Assembly (NCBI GenBank): GCA_006503475.1
Contig: RSEH01000332.1
Coordinates: 1-44,402, forward strand
Length of the DNA stretch: 44,402 nucleotides
Direction: 5' to 3'
Source of the DNA: Stentor roeselii
Lineage: Eukaryota > Ciliophora > Heterotrichea > Heterotrichida > Stentoridae
Part shown: piece after piece, positions 1 through 9,928 of the stretch
How the letters are laid out: every line of letters starts with the position of its first letter
Numbering within the stretch: position 1 is the stretch's first letter
Made by a program: the position numbers and the translations under genes
Notes under the pieces: model-generated
Told to the model about the DNA's origin: nothing
Databases searched by the model: none
The model's input: only the letters and a program-made list of their open reading frames with translations

Positions 1-392
1 TCCTTCTTGTTTTAATATCTTCATCTGTCTTCTTAGCGCTTCAAACAATAATTGTGATTATTCCTTATGAAATAGTAGAGAAGTATTCACCTATAATAGA
101 CAGAGTTGTAATTTTATTCGTACTCAGTAATATAATTGGAATATTTGGGATTTTTTTCATAAAGACCTATCTACTATGGACAGCTTTGATTTTAACGATG
201 GGTAATATTGTCGGAAAATTCATGTTTTTCATCCAATACTATTCAATCGGAGTGACCATAGCCTTAGATTTTATAAACATTCTGATATATCTGTCAATCA
301 TATTCCAAATAAAAAGCACTCAAAGCTCAACGAATAAAAACCAGAAAAAACTCCTAAATCAACTGATTTTCAAGATCTTTTCATTTAGTTAG
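1..392 (+). CDS. 3' end of a multi-pass membrane protein (partial)
   Basis: The frame is open from base 3 to a TAG stop ending at base 392, giving about 129 residues; the start lies beyond the left edge. The visible part is very hydrophobic, with about four stretches able to cross a membrane: the extreme N-terminal piece, one after the sequence SPIIDR, one around TYLLWTALIL and one around LDFINILIYLSII. It ends in a short polar, lysine- and asparagine-rich tail. I recognise no family motif. The GTG at 54 is not the real start, because the frame continues upstream without a stop. Codon use is AT-rich but otherwise like its neighbours. Confidence 0.7.
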   Translation, partial: LLVLISSSVFLALQTIIVIIPYEIVEKYSPIIDRVVILFVLSNIIGIFGIFFIKTYLLWTALILTMGNIVGKFMFFIQYYSIGVTIALDFINILIYLSIIFQIKSTQSSTNKNQKKLLNQLIFKIFSFS

Positions 393-520
393 AAAGACTA
401 ATTAAATCAATAAATCTCAGTCTAAATCTCCAAATCCATTCCTTAAAAACCTTCCAGAATCAAGATAAAACCAATCAAGTACCTAAACACCTCAACACTC
501 TATAAACCCTATCTTAATCT

Positions 521-1282
521 CTAGTTATCATTATTTACCTCTAATCTACTCGCAGACCCAACACTTGAAGATCTTCGATTTTTAAAAATAATCATAAATC
601 CAACCCCTCCAACAAAAAGTGCGATTTCAATAGCAATTGCAATGGCTGGGCCATGACTAGCACAGATGTCAAAGTCATCGTCATTTGATCCAGCAACATC
701 TTCACAGTCTCCGAATTTGGCTTCAGTTGCACCGAACCATGCAGCTAGAGCTGCAGAATGAAGAAGAATTGTGAAAATAACTATGAAATACACTAAACAG
801 TCTTTCCAAATCTTCCTACCTTTTAGTATGAAACAAATCAAAATTGTCCAGATTACACAAAATGATAGAGCAAAGCTTTCTAGAACTACGAATGCTACTC
901 CACCTTGGTACAGTCGTTCTATTGTGTTTTCCCATCCTTTTATGTCGTAATCTTTAGCTTCTTTGAGAATTTTAGAGAAATAAAGACCTTCCCATTTTCC
1001 TTGGCACCCTCCACACTTAAGTATTCCAGCTCTCCACCTGAACTGGCCTTTGCCTTGAATGGCCCACCTCGGCGTTGACAAAGACCCAATCATAACACAA
1101 ATAATCCCGATAACTAAGATGATGAATGATAAAAACCAAAACTGAAGCGTAAACTTATAAACTTTGTTAGAGTCTGAGTCTTGATTAGCAGCTTTAAGAT
1201 GTGACCTCGCGCTAGATTCAGAATTGAGTATATCTTCTTCATCTTTCAAGATTTTTAAGTCATGATTATCCTCCTCAGTCAT
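521..1282 (-). CDS. Four-TM membrane protein, claudin/PMP22-like topology
   Basis: A 253-residue protein starting at an ATG and ending in TAG. The N-terminal 43 residues are acidic and polar and probably cytosolic. Four hydrophobic helices follow, at roughly 45-68, 127-153, 161-182 and 211-232. Between helices 1 and 2 is a long loop with tryptophans and a C-G-G-C pair (after GILK), and the loop between helices 3 and 4 has two more cysteines. A long first loop with Trp and two Cys recalls the claudin/PMP22/stargazin superfamily, but the W-GLW-C-C signature is not matched exactly, so this is only topology-level inference. The C-tail is short, basic and serine-rich. Function unknown. Confidence 0.75.
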   Translation of the reverse strand: MTEEDNHDLKILKDEEDILNSESSARSHLKAANQDSDSNKVYKFTLQFWFLSFIILVIGIICVMIGSLSTPRWAIQGKGQFRWRAGILKCGGCQGKWEGLYFSKILKEAKDYDIKGWENTIERLYQGGVAFVVLESFALSFCVIWTILICFILKGRKIWKDCLVYFIVIFTILLHSAALAAWFGATEAKFGDCEDVAGSNDDDFDICASHGPAIAIAIEIALFVGGVGFMIIFKNRRSSSVGSASRLEVNNDN

Positions 1283-1434
1283 TTTATGAATTAATGTCAG
1301 GAAATAAAGCCAAAAAAAGCAGTTAAGCCTAAAACAGATTTAAAAAATTTCAATAATTATTTCATAGAATTGATATCATTCAACCAATTAAAGAAATCAA
1401 GTTAAAGTTTACAATTCTCATTAACCATCTTAAA

Positions 1435-1917
1435 CTATCCCTTATTAAACTTACTTAATTTGATTTCAAGTTTTTCTATTTTTATGTCTTTTTTTTCTCG
1501 AGAGCTTCCACGTAAAAGGGACATAAGACCAAAGGTCTCACTAAAACTGTTGGTTTTCGGTCTAAATTTAAGTCTTGCGACCGTGTAATTCTTTTTAGAA
1601 CTTTTCTGAAGCTCTTCAGTTTTGAACTTGAAGGTGTTCTTAACGCTTGCTGGACTTAAGTCGATTTCAGGGACTTTAAATGGTTTTATCACGATTTTTT
1701 TTGTGTTTTGTCTTGGCGAGATTTGATAGGATGGGAAGAACTTTTCAAGTTTTGTTGCTAGGAACTTCTTTTGATTGATTAACGAAGTGTCCATATAACT
1801 TGATTTGGTCTTTGATCTTTTTTTACTTGCGAATGAACGACTCAGTAGTTTATTAAATAATTTGTTTATGGACCGATTTTTTGATCTTGGACTTAGAACA
1901 TCGCTTTGATCAGCCAT
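1435..1917 (-). CDS. Small basic protein, unknown
   Basis: A 160-residue ORF from ATG to TAG. It is strongly basic and serine-rich (runs such as SKKRSKTKSS near residues 31-40) and has no hydrophobic segment or cysteine motif. Several S-P sites (near residues 9 and 67) could be kinase targets. It sits between two other minus-strand genes, with 152 bp to the gene downstream of it and about 110 bp to the end of the PI3-kinase gene upstream. The composition would suit a cytoskeleton- or nucleic-acid-associated protein, but I recognise no family. Confidence 0.6.
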   Translation of the reverse strand: MADQSDVLSPRSKNRSINKLFNKLLSRSFASKKRSKTKSSYMDTSLINQKKFLATKLEKFFPSYQISPRQNTKKIVIKPFKVPEIDLSPASVKNTFKFKTEELQKSSKKNYTVARLKFRPKTNSFSETFGLMSLLRGSSREKKDIKIEKLEIKLSKFNKG

Positions 1918-2028
1918 TAGGCTAATTATAAGGATTTAAGGTTTTGTGAAAGGTATTTTTTAATATTTTTTTTTGTGATCATTAATTCTCAGAACTATCT
2001 ATTATTTAATTACACATAACCTTGATAT

Positions 2029-5000
2029 CTATCTCCAAACATGGATCGCATTATCAATACTTCTGAAATAGTTATTCAAGGCATTTTCAATCTCTGCAAT
2101 AAACTTGCTGCTAGCTTCCTTTTCAGTGAGTCTCATACTAAGCATTTCTCTTAAATATTTGATATCATCTCGATTTTTTAATTCAGGCATTCCAGCTGAA
2201 ATCATTAGAAGAAAAAGATTGATAAGCCTTTTCCCTTGTTTCCTGACATAGTTAAAAGCTTTGCAGCAGTAATCTTTAAATATCTGAAAACGATAGCCAT
2301 CCTTACCATCCATCACGTAAGCCATTTCTTGAGTAAGGACGAATCCACTTCTCTCTCTTTTGATACCGAATTTACTTTTGAAATTCCCTAAAAAATGGCC
2401 GAAGTCAATATGAAATAGATGCCCATTGTTGGTTAACATGATATTTCCATTGTGTCTATCTCCGATACCTAATACATAAGTTGCTACACAATACCCAGCA
2501 CAGCTCCTAACAAAATTATCAAAAGCTTTTTCAGTGATCTCTTCACTTTCTCCATTTTTCTCAAGTATATAATCCCTTAAAGTATTTTCCTTAAGTGCTC
2601 CAAACTTTCCATGTAAATTATGAATATCAGCAGTAGTCTTTGAATTCATGACAATTTCAATCATTCCAGACTGGTCTCCAGTTGCGACAACAAGATAAGG
2701 TTTCATTCTCAAGTCGAGTCCATTTTCAAGCCAAATGGTATCCATGACGGTGATCATTTGAAGAGTGACTATGTCTTGTCTTAGGTCGTCTCCATCTTTG
2801 AAAATGATTTGAATGAACTGTGAAGGAATTTCTGAATTTCTCATCGACATAAATAACGGCATCTTCTTTGACTTCATGATTCGACATTTTCCACCATCAA
2901 AGTCTTTCACTTCCATTGTTGAGTTTATTGGAAGGATGCAGGGCGTGTTGAAATGATTCACGAATTGTTTTATTACTGTTGGAAGGTATTCTCTTCTTTG
3001 CTCGTATTTTGGCTTTTCAGCTAGGATGTTACCCATGTTTGTTAGATTTTTTACCATGCAAAGTTCTTTAAACAATTCTTTCCTATATTCCCCACAAAAA
3101 TTCACAAATTGTTCTAAAAACAGTCCAAATCTCTCAGCAGTTGCTTTAACATGCAACTGACTTCTAATTCCCCAATAAATCGCATGGCCTACCTGAAAAG
3201 GGTTTTTTAAGCTTCTTTCAAGTAGCATTTCACTTAAAACAGAGAAATGACAGCATTCAAATGCTAAAGCTTGTATCAACTGCGGACTATACATGGCTAA
3301 ATCTTCGTCTGATAATTGGCTGACTCTTCTGACTGCATAAAGACGCACATTTTCATCTGGGTAGTCCGCGTTTAATAAAGCTAAAGCGTCTTCTGGCTTC
3401 ATTAGACTCCAGACGTTTAACACCTTGTAGGCCTCTTGAACTTGCAATGGGTGGGTCCAGTCAACTGACTTTAGAAATAAAGGCAGAGCGAGAGGAAGGG
3501 TTTTATAATGATTCCTACAAATAAACAATAACTTTTTATCCTCAGCATGCAAATCTTCCAAAGGATCAGTCATCAAAACCTTTTCCAAATAAGCAAGTTG
3601 TTCAATCTGAGGTCTAGCCTCCTGCAGTTTTTTATCATCCTCAGCACTAGCATCATTTCCAAAAGATCCAATAAGCGAAATATTATAATTCGCCAAGCTA
3701 CTTTTGCTCTTAATAGTAATAGTCGTATTCCTATAAGGTTCAGCCAAGCTTTTATACATACAATTCAAATACGAGAAATCCTTCAAACTCCAACAAACTT
3801 CCTCATTATCAAAAAGATCAAACTGCAAATAAATCCTGCAATACTCAAGAGTTCCCTTGACTTTCTTCTCATAATGATCAGTCTGCACCGCAAAAAAATC
3901 CTGCATACAAGCCAATCTTTCCTCAACTTTATAAAACGGCCAAATATTCATCTCCTGCAAGCCAGTACGAAGGACTCCAAATTCATCAAACAAAGCTCGA
4001 CATGAGCATCCAATTAAAAAACTATGTCCATTAGCCGAGACTGCAAAAATATTAACTCCAATTCGAGTTTCTTTAGGAAGGTCAGAAATTTTAACAGAAA
4101 AATTTATCCATTCCATGATTCTCGCTGAGTAGTTAAAAGGGCAAAATTCAGTTCTTTTTAAAGTATCTCGAATAACCGCATCTCCATAAATGAGCATCAC
4201 GTCAAAGCTGAGAAGATACGGAACAGCTGGAAGTGAATACTCAAGAGCAAGTTCATTTGCAGCTGTACTTTCTGCAGAGTGATTCAGATAAGAAGACTTT
4301 TTAGAATCGGTTGAGTTGCGGGTCATCATTTTAGAGATTTTGCTATATTTGATGAAAGGGACATTTGAACGTTTTTCCATTGATCCGGTGCTTCGACGAC
4401 GACCGTGACCGTGGTCTTTAGAGGACTTTACCTTTGGCTTTACTAGGTACTCTGGAGACTCGGTACCGTTGTTGGTCGCGATGCCTTTAAAGGCTTCTAA
4501 GAATAACTTGTACAAGTTTTCTACTCCGCAGAGACGAGCTCGGAAAGGCCAGTCACATTCTCCTGAAAAAGAGAATTTTTCAGGGTTTTTACCTTTTAAT
4601 AAAGCTTGGTTCGCTTCTTCTCGAAGATTTGATGGGTTTAATGAGTTTAACTTGAAAATTCTAGGCTTTTGGAGAAAGTTTCCAGATTTTTTCTCTTCTT
4701 GGGAAGAGTTGTGATGGAACAGGAAGTCTTTTTTTAGGCTTAGGTCGTCGGAAGGGGAGATTAAGTGCTTGTCGAGGTTTAGGTTGTTTTTTGGAACTTC
4801 GATCAGGTTTACTTCCATTAGTTGAGAACCTCGGAGAACGCTTCGGACGTATCGGTAGGCCAGAAGTGGAAAGTTTCCTGTGAAGTACTCACGTCGGCCT
4901 TTTACTTTGAAGGTTAAAATGTTGTTTGGGTCTTTTGGAGCTATTTTTACACGGTGTTCTTTGTAGGCTTGTCTTGACATTGTTTTTATTGACTCGTTGA

Positions 5001-5463
5001 CTGTGCTAATCAAACAAGCCTTGAATGAAATAGTTTTACTCGACCGATTAAGACTAATAGATCCAAAACTTTCATCTTTATTCTTCACCGAAAAAGACCC
5101 AGGACCCGAAGACGCTCCTTCAATATAATCCGAAGCATTAACAACTATTTTGATATCCGTGACATTAGAAAAGGCAGAACTTAATTCTCGAGAAGTAGTG
5201 AAAGCAGGGTATTCAGTAGTATAAGACCTTACAAGATGTGGCCAAAGAGCGCGCTTTTGATATCTTTTACATTCCAAAGACTCAAAATACCATCCAGTCA
5301 AATCAAACCCTTTCAAAGCCTGGACCTGTTTGATTTCGTTTTCAATTTCTTCAGCCTGGTCGTGATCAGCGATTTCTTGAAGAAAAGATTCATGAGTGGA
5401 GAGGTTATAAGTGAAAAGTTGTTTTTGTTCTGGGTCGAGAAAAAGGACATATTTTTGATCCAT
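2029..5463 (-). CDS. Phosphoinositide 3-kinase, class I-type catalytic subunit
   Basis: Phosphorylates the 3-OH of phosphoinositides at membranes. The 1144-residue protein starts at MDQKYVLF; the frame is open 27 codons further up, but without an ATG. In order: N-terminal region; a Ras-binding-type domain ending near 180-222 (LTFKVKGRREYF, YRYVRSVLRG); a linker rich in Ser, Lys and Asn; a C2 domain around 305-600; a PIK helical domain around 640-800; the lipid kinase domain around 880-1130. Visible kinase motifs are GDDLRQD (about 888), the catalytic loop GIGDRHNGN (about 1001) and DFGH (about 1021). The activation loop KSKFGIKRER (about 1030-1040) is the basic type that lets class I enzymes use PI(4,5)P2. 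No p85-binding domain is obvious. It is divergent from the gene at 5532, with 68 bp between the start codons. Confidence 0.95.
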   Translation of the reverse strand: MDQKYVLFLDPEQKQLFTYNLSTHESFLQEIADHDQAEEIENEIKQVQALKGFDLTGWYFESLECKRYQKRALWPHLVRSYTTEYPAFTTSRELSSAFSNVTDIKIVVNASDYIEGASSGPGSFSVKNKDESFGSISLNRSSKTISFKACLISTVNESIKTMSRQAYKEHRVKIAPKDPNNILTFKVKGRREYFTGNFPLLAYRYVRSVLRGSQLMEVNLIEVPKNNLNLDKHLISPSDDLSLKKDFLFHHNSSQEEKKSGNFLQKPRIFKLNSLNPSNLREEANQALLKGKNPEKFSFSGECDWPFRARLCGVENLYKLFLEAFKGIATNNGTESPEYLVKPKVKSSKDHGHGRRRSTGSMEKRSNVPFIKYSKISKMMTRNSTDSKKSSYLNHSAESTAANELALEYSLPAVPYLLSFDVMLIYGDAVIRDTLKRTEFCPFNYSARIMEWINFSVKISDLPKETRIGVNIFAVSANGHSFLIGCSCRALFDEFGVLRTGLQEMNIWPFYKVEERLACMQDFFAVQTDHYEKKVKGTLEYCRIYLQFDLFDNEEVCWSLKDFSYLNCMYKSLAEPYRNTTITIKSKSSLANYNISLIGSFGNDASAEDDKKLQEARPQIEQLAYLEKVLMTDPLEDLHAEDKKLLFICRNHYKTLPLALPLFLKSVDWTHPLQVQEAYKVLNVWSLMKPEDALALLNADYPDENVRLYAVRRVSQLSDEDLAMYSPQLIQALAFECCHFSVLSEMLLERSLKNPFQVGHAIYWGIRSQLHVKATAERFGLFLEQFVNFCGEYRKELFKELCMVKNLTNMGNILAEKPKYEQRREYLPTVIKQFVNHFNTPCILPINSTMEVKDFDGGKCRIMKSKKMPLFMSMRNSEIPSQFIQIIFKDGDDLRQDIVTLQMITVMDTIWLENGLDLRMKPYLVVATGDQSGMIEIVMNSKTTADIHNLHGKFGALKENTLRDYILEKNGESEEITEKAFDNFVRSCAGYCVATYVLGIGDRHNGNIMLTNNGHLFHIDFGHFLGNFKSKFGIKRERSGFVLTQEMAYVMDGKDGYRFQIFKDYCCKAFNYVRKQGKRLINLFLLMISAGMPELKNRDDIKYLREMLSMRLTEKEASSKFIAEIENALNNYFRSIDNAIHVWR

Positions 5464-5531
5464 TTGTATAAAACAAGACTTAAACTTAGAATTTTTTCGA
5501 GTTTTGGATATTTTTAAATTATTAATAAACA

Positions 5532-7730
5532 ATGGCCATTTCACCTCAGCTTGTAATCATGCCACAAGAGCCTGTCCGTGATAAGTTATTGTGGAGGGTT
5601 CAATCTGCGAAATCGATTGGAATGACGAAGTGCTCGACTATTTCTGGATTAAAGACAAAAAAATTCAAAGACCTTCTTAGTACTAAAAATGTTCCTCATG
5701 TAATAATTCATGAGAAAGAAAGACTTTATGAAGATAACCTTACTCTCAAAATCACTGTAAACTCACTCAATGAACAAATGACTAAACTAAAAACCAAGCT
5801 CCAAGCAATGAAAAACTCGGCGAAACGACAAGAAAAAAACGAAAATTCAGAAAACTTTTACATCCACTTGAAAAAGATTATAAAAGACCTAAATAAAAAA
5901 CTTTCAGACAAAGAATTCGAAAACAATGAGTTAAAAAAAAACCTGAAAATCACCAAATTTAAAGAAATAGAAAGAGAGCTCAATATTTATAAAGCAGAAT
6001 GTGACAGGCTAAAATTTCTTTTGAAAGGCTTTATTGATAAATCTGATTCAAATTCAAATATTTTCGACTTGGAACAAGAACTTTACGCAAAGCAGGGTAA
6101 AATAACAGCACTTCAAAAAGATAACTCTGAGCTGCTTAAAGAAATTTCTAGACTGAAAGAAGAAAATTCTCAATTTAAAGATAGTCACCCAAGACAAAGC
6201 AAAAGAAGCCCTTTAAGGACTTTTGAAACTTCAACCAATTGCAATAAATGCCAGGAATTGCAGGTCAATCTTGATCAGGCTAATTTTGAACTGGAAACTA
6301 ATGAAAAAAAATTTTTAACTCAGATCGAATCCGAAAAAGCTAAGATAAAAGAACTAGAAGAAGAATACCTAGATACATACAAAAATTGTGAAGACCTTAA
6401 AAAATCAGTTGAAACTCTCACAAAACAACTTTCCGAGGCTCGAAGCCAGACTTTCAACGCCGCAATTTTAACCGAAAAACCCAACGAAATTCCTACAAAG
6501 ACCTCAAAGCGTCCTCCAAAGTTATTCAAAAGAATCCACAAAATAATCAAAGAAAAGTTCATGTTTTTAACAGTTTTTCTATCTTTTTTAGATAAAAACA
6601 ACACTGGATACACTTATGAAGAAGACCTGAAAAAAGGAACAGCTTGGAATGGAAAAAAACTGAAAGACTCAGAAATTTCCCAAGCTTTGGATTTGATTCA
6701 ATGCAAGTCTCTTCAGATTCCAATAAAACTTTTAGAAGAATGGTATGAAAAGTTCACCTTTTCTGATAGTGACTCGGAGTCTGATAATTTTAAACAAGTT
6801 AAAAAAGTTGGAACTTTGACAAAATCGACGCAGTTTGAACAAAATTTCAATCAAAATGTGAAAGTTTCTCAGGATTTGATTCAGGATTTTGGATTTATGT
6901 TTGAACAAATCAAAATGTTGATGCTTGAAAGAAATATTCCTAGAAATAAAGTTTTTTTACATTTGTTTAAAGATGACTTTAGTCCTGATCAAATTGTTTC
7001 GGTTAAAATGTTGAAGGATTCGTTTGTTGCTTTTTTCACTGAGATTAATACTGAGGGAGTCGTTTTGAAGTTTTGTGAGTTTTTAGTTGAAAATGGAAAA
7101 GATTTTGGGAAATTTGAGACTGTTTTTAAAGAAGTTTATAGAAAATTAAATAGGCTTTTACCTGAATGGAAAATCATCGACAAATACCGAGCCCACTTAG
7201 AAATAGGTAAAACTCTTCTAAAGCACCAAAGCGAAATCCTCGAACTCTGCTTATTAAACCAAGAAACAACCAACAACTCTCTTCCCTTAAATATTTTTTC
7301 AGATATTCTGCAAGGTTTTGCAGACATAACCTCAGATTCCTTAGAGCATTTATATTTGATTTCATTCCAAAAGACCAAAAAAGTAAAAACAGTGAATTTT
7401 TTGAAAGTTTTTGAAGGACTTGAAGAAAACGAGGAGTTTTTATTAAGATTCAAGAGAAAATATGCAGAAATCATAAAAATCATCAGAAGTAAGATGAAGA
7501 ACAGTCTTGACGATCTTGATAATTTCATCGGATTCAGTTCAGAAATCGGAATTCCAGTGAATCAATTCACCAGTTCACTTCAAACACTTGGAATCAAGGC
7601 AAGTCCTGACTTCATCAATGAACTTACTCAAGGCCAGCCAAAATGCGACTTGAGTTTATTTAAAGCAATTTTGACAGAAGACCTGAATGAGTCATATGAA
7701 AGTGAGTTTAACTTTAACGAGTTAAATTAA
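5532..7730 (+). CDS. Coiled-coil protein with an EF-hand-like loop
   Basis: A 732-residue protein from ATG to TAA. The first ~45 residues are non-helical. Residues ~65-300 are heptad-rich coiled coil (Leu/Lys/Glu, for example ENLTLKITVNSLNEQMTKLK). Near residue 351 an EF-hand-like loop (DKNNTGYTYEED) follows a hydrophobic helix; position 12 is Asp instead of Glu, so calcium binding is uncertain. The remaining ~370 residues are helical, without an obvious family. The design resembles ciliary or basal-body scaffolds, but that is an inference. The stop codon lies 10 bp from the stop of the convergent gene at 7741. Confidence 0.85.
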   Translation: MAISPQLVIMPQEPVRDKLLWRVQSAKSIGMTKCSTISGLKTKKFKDLLSTKNVPHVIIHEKERLYEDNLTLKITVNSLNEQMTKLKTKLQAMKNSAKRQEKNENSENFYIHLKKIIKDLNKKLSDKEFENNELKKNLKITKFKEIERELNIYKAECDRLKFLLKGFIDKSDSNSNIFDLEQELYAKQGKITALQKDNSELLKEISRLKEENSQFKDSHPRQSKRSPLRTFETSTNCNKCQELQVNLDQANFELETNEKKFLTQIESEKAKIKELEEEYLDTYKNCEDLKKSVETLTKQLSEARSQTFNAAILTEKPNEIPTKTSKRPPKLFKRIHKIIKEKFMFLTVFLSFLDKNNTGYTYEEDLKKGTAWNGKKLKDSEISQALDLIQCKSLQIPIKLLEEWYEKFTFSDSDSESDNFKQVKKVGTLTKSTQFEQNFNQNVKVSQDLIQDFGFMFEQIKMLMLERNIPRNKVFLHLFKDDFSPDQIVSVKMLKDSFVAFFTEINTEGVVLKFCEFLVENGKDFGKFETVFKEVYRKLNRLLPEWKIIDKYRAHLEIGKTLLKHQSEILELCLLNQETTNNSLPLNIFSDILQGFADITSDSLEHLYLISFQKTKKVKTVNFLKVFEGLEENEEFLLRFKRKYAEIIKIIRSKMKNSLDDLDNFIGFSSEIGIPVNQFTSSLQTLGIKASPDFINELTQGQPKCDLSLFKAILTEDLNESYESEFNFNELN

Positions 7731-7740
7731 GTACCTATTC

Positions 7741-8787
7741 TTATAAAATCAAACATTTAGAACATACTGATGATCCTTTAGGGTCTTCTTTGTTGTTTTT
7801 TTCGTAGGTTTTAGATTCAGTTAGTGAATTCTTAATCATTTTTTTTTCAGTTGTCGAGTTTTTCACATCATGTTGATCTTTTCCTTTCTCCTCACTTTTT
7901 CCTTTGTTTTCATGATTTTTTCCATGATCATCATGATTTTTTCCCTTCACTCCATCAACCTCTTCATTTTTTTCTTGTTTTTTTCCTTTCACCCTCTCTT
8001 GATTCATCTTTTCCTCAATCAAATCACTAGGCAAGTAGCTCACAGCCTGTTCAACAATTCCAGGAGAGTCAACCTGATGATGATAAAGGTCACTAGGTGT
8101 AAATTTCTCAGGTTCTTTAATTTCCTTTAAAATCTCTTCATTACTAGAACAACTTGAACTACTAGAGCCATCCAAGCTATTTTCCATGACAACAGCTTTA
8201 TCAAGTTCATTCTTCTCATAATCCTCTCGAATTTCCTCATAATTAAACCCAGGCTCTTCTCTCTTCACAGGAGCAAAAGCATCGTCAAGCATTTGAAGGT
8301 CATTAACAGTGTCTTCATCACTAAAAACTTCTTCATTTTCCGAGTCTTTTCCCTCCAAGTCTTTACTAATAAACTCAAAGTCGAACTTTGGAGGGTTTCG
8401 GTCTTTTTCGCTGAATTCTCGACTTTTAGGAGCTGGCTTTAAAATGGGCGAGGATAAAGAAAACTTGTTGAAATCCTGGTCTTCGGACTCGATTTTTATT
8501 TTTAAACCTTCTGCTGGGGTGTCTGACAAGGATGAACTTGAACTACTTGAATGACTTGAGACGTTTGAAGGCTCTGCTATTGTAATTATTGGGTTTGGTG
8601 GAAGTTTTGTGGAGTTTGAAAAGTCAGGATTTGGTTTAGTTGGAGAAAAGTTAGTTGAAGTTAAATCGTGATTGGACTCTGAAGACTCAGAACTTGAGGA
8701 TTTCGATGAAAAACTTTGATTTTCTTCAGATTTCTTGGAAATGTTTATATCGATAGAATTCTTCACATTTTTGACGATTTCTCCCAT
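7741..8787 (-). CDS. Acidic low-complexity protein with C-terminal CaaX box (CLIL)
   Basis: A 348-residue ORF from ATG to TAA. It is rich in Ser, Glu, Asp and Lys with serine runs (SSSSSSSLSD near 82-90, SSSSSCSSNEE near 210) and a Lys/Glu/His-rich tract near 270-310. It has no folded domain that I can name and no membrane helix. The last ten residues include three cysteines and the protein ends C-L-I-L, a CaaX box whose final Leu is the class favoured by geranylgeranyltransferase I. This suggests a disordered, phosphorylatable protein anchored to a membrane by a prenyl group; that is inference from the last four residues. The N-terminal MG lacks the Ser/Thr at position 6 typical of N-myristoylation. 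Confidence 0.7.
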   Translation of the reverse strand: MGEIVKNVKNSIDINISKKSEENQSFSSKSSSSESSESNHDLTSTNFSPTKPNPDFSNSTKLPPNPIITIAEPSNVSSHSSSSSSSLSDTPAEGLKIKIESEDQDFNKFSLSSPILKPAPKSREFSEKDRNPPKFDFEFISKDLEGKDSENEEVFSDEDTVNDLQMLDDAFAPVKREEPGFNYEEIREDYEKNELDKAVVMENSLDGSSSSSCSSNEEILKEIKEPEKFTPSDLYHHQVDSPGIVEQAVSYLPSDLIEEKMNQERVKGKKQEKNEEVDGVKGKNHDDHGKNHENKGKSEEKGKDQHDVKNSTTEKKMIKNSLTESKTYEKNNKEDPKGSSVCSKCLIL

Positions 8788-8877
8788 GTTTATTAACTTT
8801 TTAAACTTATCCTAAACATCAATGAAAGAAATTTATTAAAGTCGAATAATGTCTAAGTCTTAAATTAAACTATTTGA

Positions 8878-9759
8878 TTATCCTGCTCTTTTCATGAACT
8901 TTTCCAAGTCAATCCCGCAGTCAAACGAAACTTTCACTTGATAAGGAGCCAAACTCTTCTGAATCAACTTGGAAGGCTTCTGATCAACTGAATCTGCATA
9001 AGTTTCAACACTTTGAGGTGTCAAAATTTCATCTTTCATGAATTTCGCTGTTGTGTCGATTTTTTTTATATTTTTTTCAGAAGGACTTGAAGCAAAAGTG
9101 AATTCTGCGAAATTTTCAGGTTCTTGAATCGAGTTTGTTGAGTTTTTTTTTAAGTTTCTAGAAACTTTTAGATTTTCTGGGTTTTTTTCTTTGAGTTTTT
9201 CGTAAAACTTTAGGTTTTCTTGAGGTTCGGTTGTTTTTACTATGATTTCGAAGTTTTCTTCCTTGTTATTAAAATATTCTTTACTTTTTGCTATGACTGA
9301 AAAGCCCAAAACGCTCTTGGCTCGCTTTTTTACTGGCCGTTGGTCTTGGTTAGCGAAAGGAACAGATTCGACTGTGATTTGAGGATGATTTTCAGTCTTT
9401 TCTTGAGGTTTTAAAGGACTTTCTTCTTTAAAATCCTTTTTTTCTGGTTCATTAACATTTATAGGGGAAAAATACTTTCTTTCGTGGATGTCGGCAAGGA
9501 CTCTTGATTTTTTTAGAATTTTTGGCTTAGCTTGTAATTCTTTTAGTTTGTCTTGCTCAACAGACTGTTTAAGGACTTCAAGTCTTCGATTTGCCTGGAT
9601 TTGATAGTTAATTAATCTATCTTCTATCTTGAGAGGACCTCTAGGAAGAGTTTTTTTCATAATATTTACTATCGCATCCTCTGGCATCGAAGATTTGCCG
9701 CCAGGACGGGAAGAAGAATGTGACCTGGTCCTAGCTGAATGGTGTGGAACGCGTGACAT
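8878..9759 (-). CDS. Basic, partly coiled-coil protein, unknown
   Basis: A 293-residue ORF from ATG (MSRVPHHSAR) to TAA. The N-terminus is Arg/Ser/His-rich. A helical stretch at about 45-95 (IEDRLINYQIQANRRLEVLK) is followed by lysine-rich, proline-containing linker sequence and a short ordered-looking C-terminus (KVSFDCGIDLEKFMKRAG). There is no recognisable domain, signal peptide or membrane segment. It is transcribed in the same direction as its neighbours on both sides, 90 bp from the CaaX gene and 169 bp from the B-box/kelch gene. The function cannot be told from sequence. Confidence 0.65.
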   Translation of the reverse strand: MSRVPHHSARTRSHSSSRPGGKSSMPEDAIVNIMKKTLPRGPLKIEDRLINYQIQANRRLEVLKQSVEQDKLKELQAKPKILKKSRVLADIHERKYFSPINVNEPEKKDFKEESPLKPQEKTENHPQITVESVPFANQDQRPVKKRAKSVLGFSVIAKSKEYFNNKEENFEIIVKTTEPQENLKFYEKLKEKNPENLKVSRNLKKNSTNSIQEPENFAEFTFASSPSEKNIKKIDTTAKFMKDEILTPQSVETYADSVDQKPSKLIQKSLAPYQVKVSFDCGIDLEKFMKRAG

Positions 9760-9928
9760 CTATTAATCAATAATAAATCAATATATTCCGTAAAAATAAG
9801 TCCACCACCACATCTCTCCACATCAAACCCCTAAACCCATGCACCCAACTCCCTAAACCAAGCATCCAAACTTACTTCCAAACTACTTCAAAATCCCAAA
9901 TTTCCATCCATATCTAAAATCCTAACCA

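Noticed and set aside
3547-5517. Long plus-strand ORFs opposite PI3K, and similar ORFs opposite SPT6
   Set aside because: Antisense shadows of conserved coding sequence, without domains.
9790-9870. CCCCTAAACCC and CTCCCTAAACC, telomere-like words
   Set aside because: Irregular, not tandem, inside a C/A-rich spacer between two genes; better explained by the local C-rich skew.
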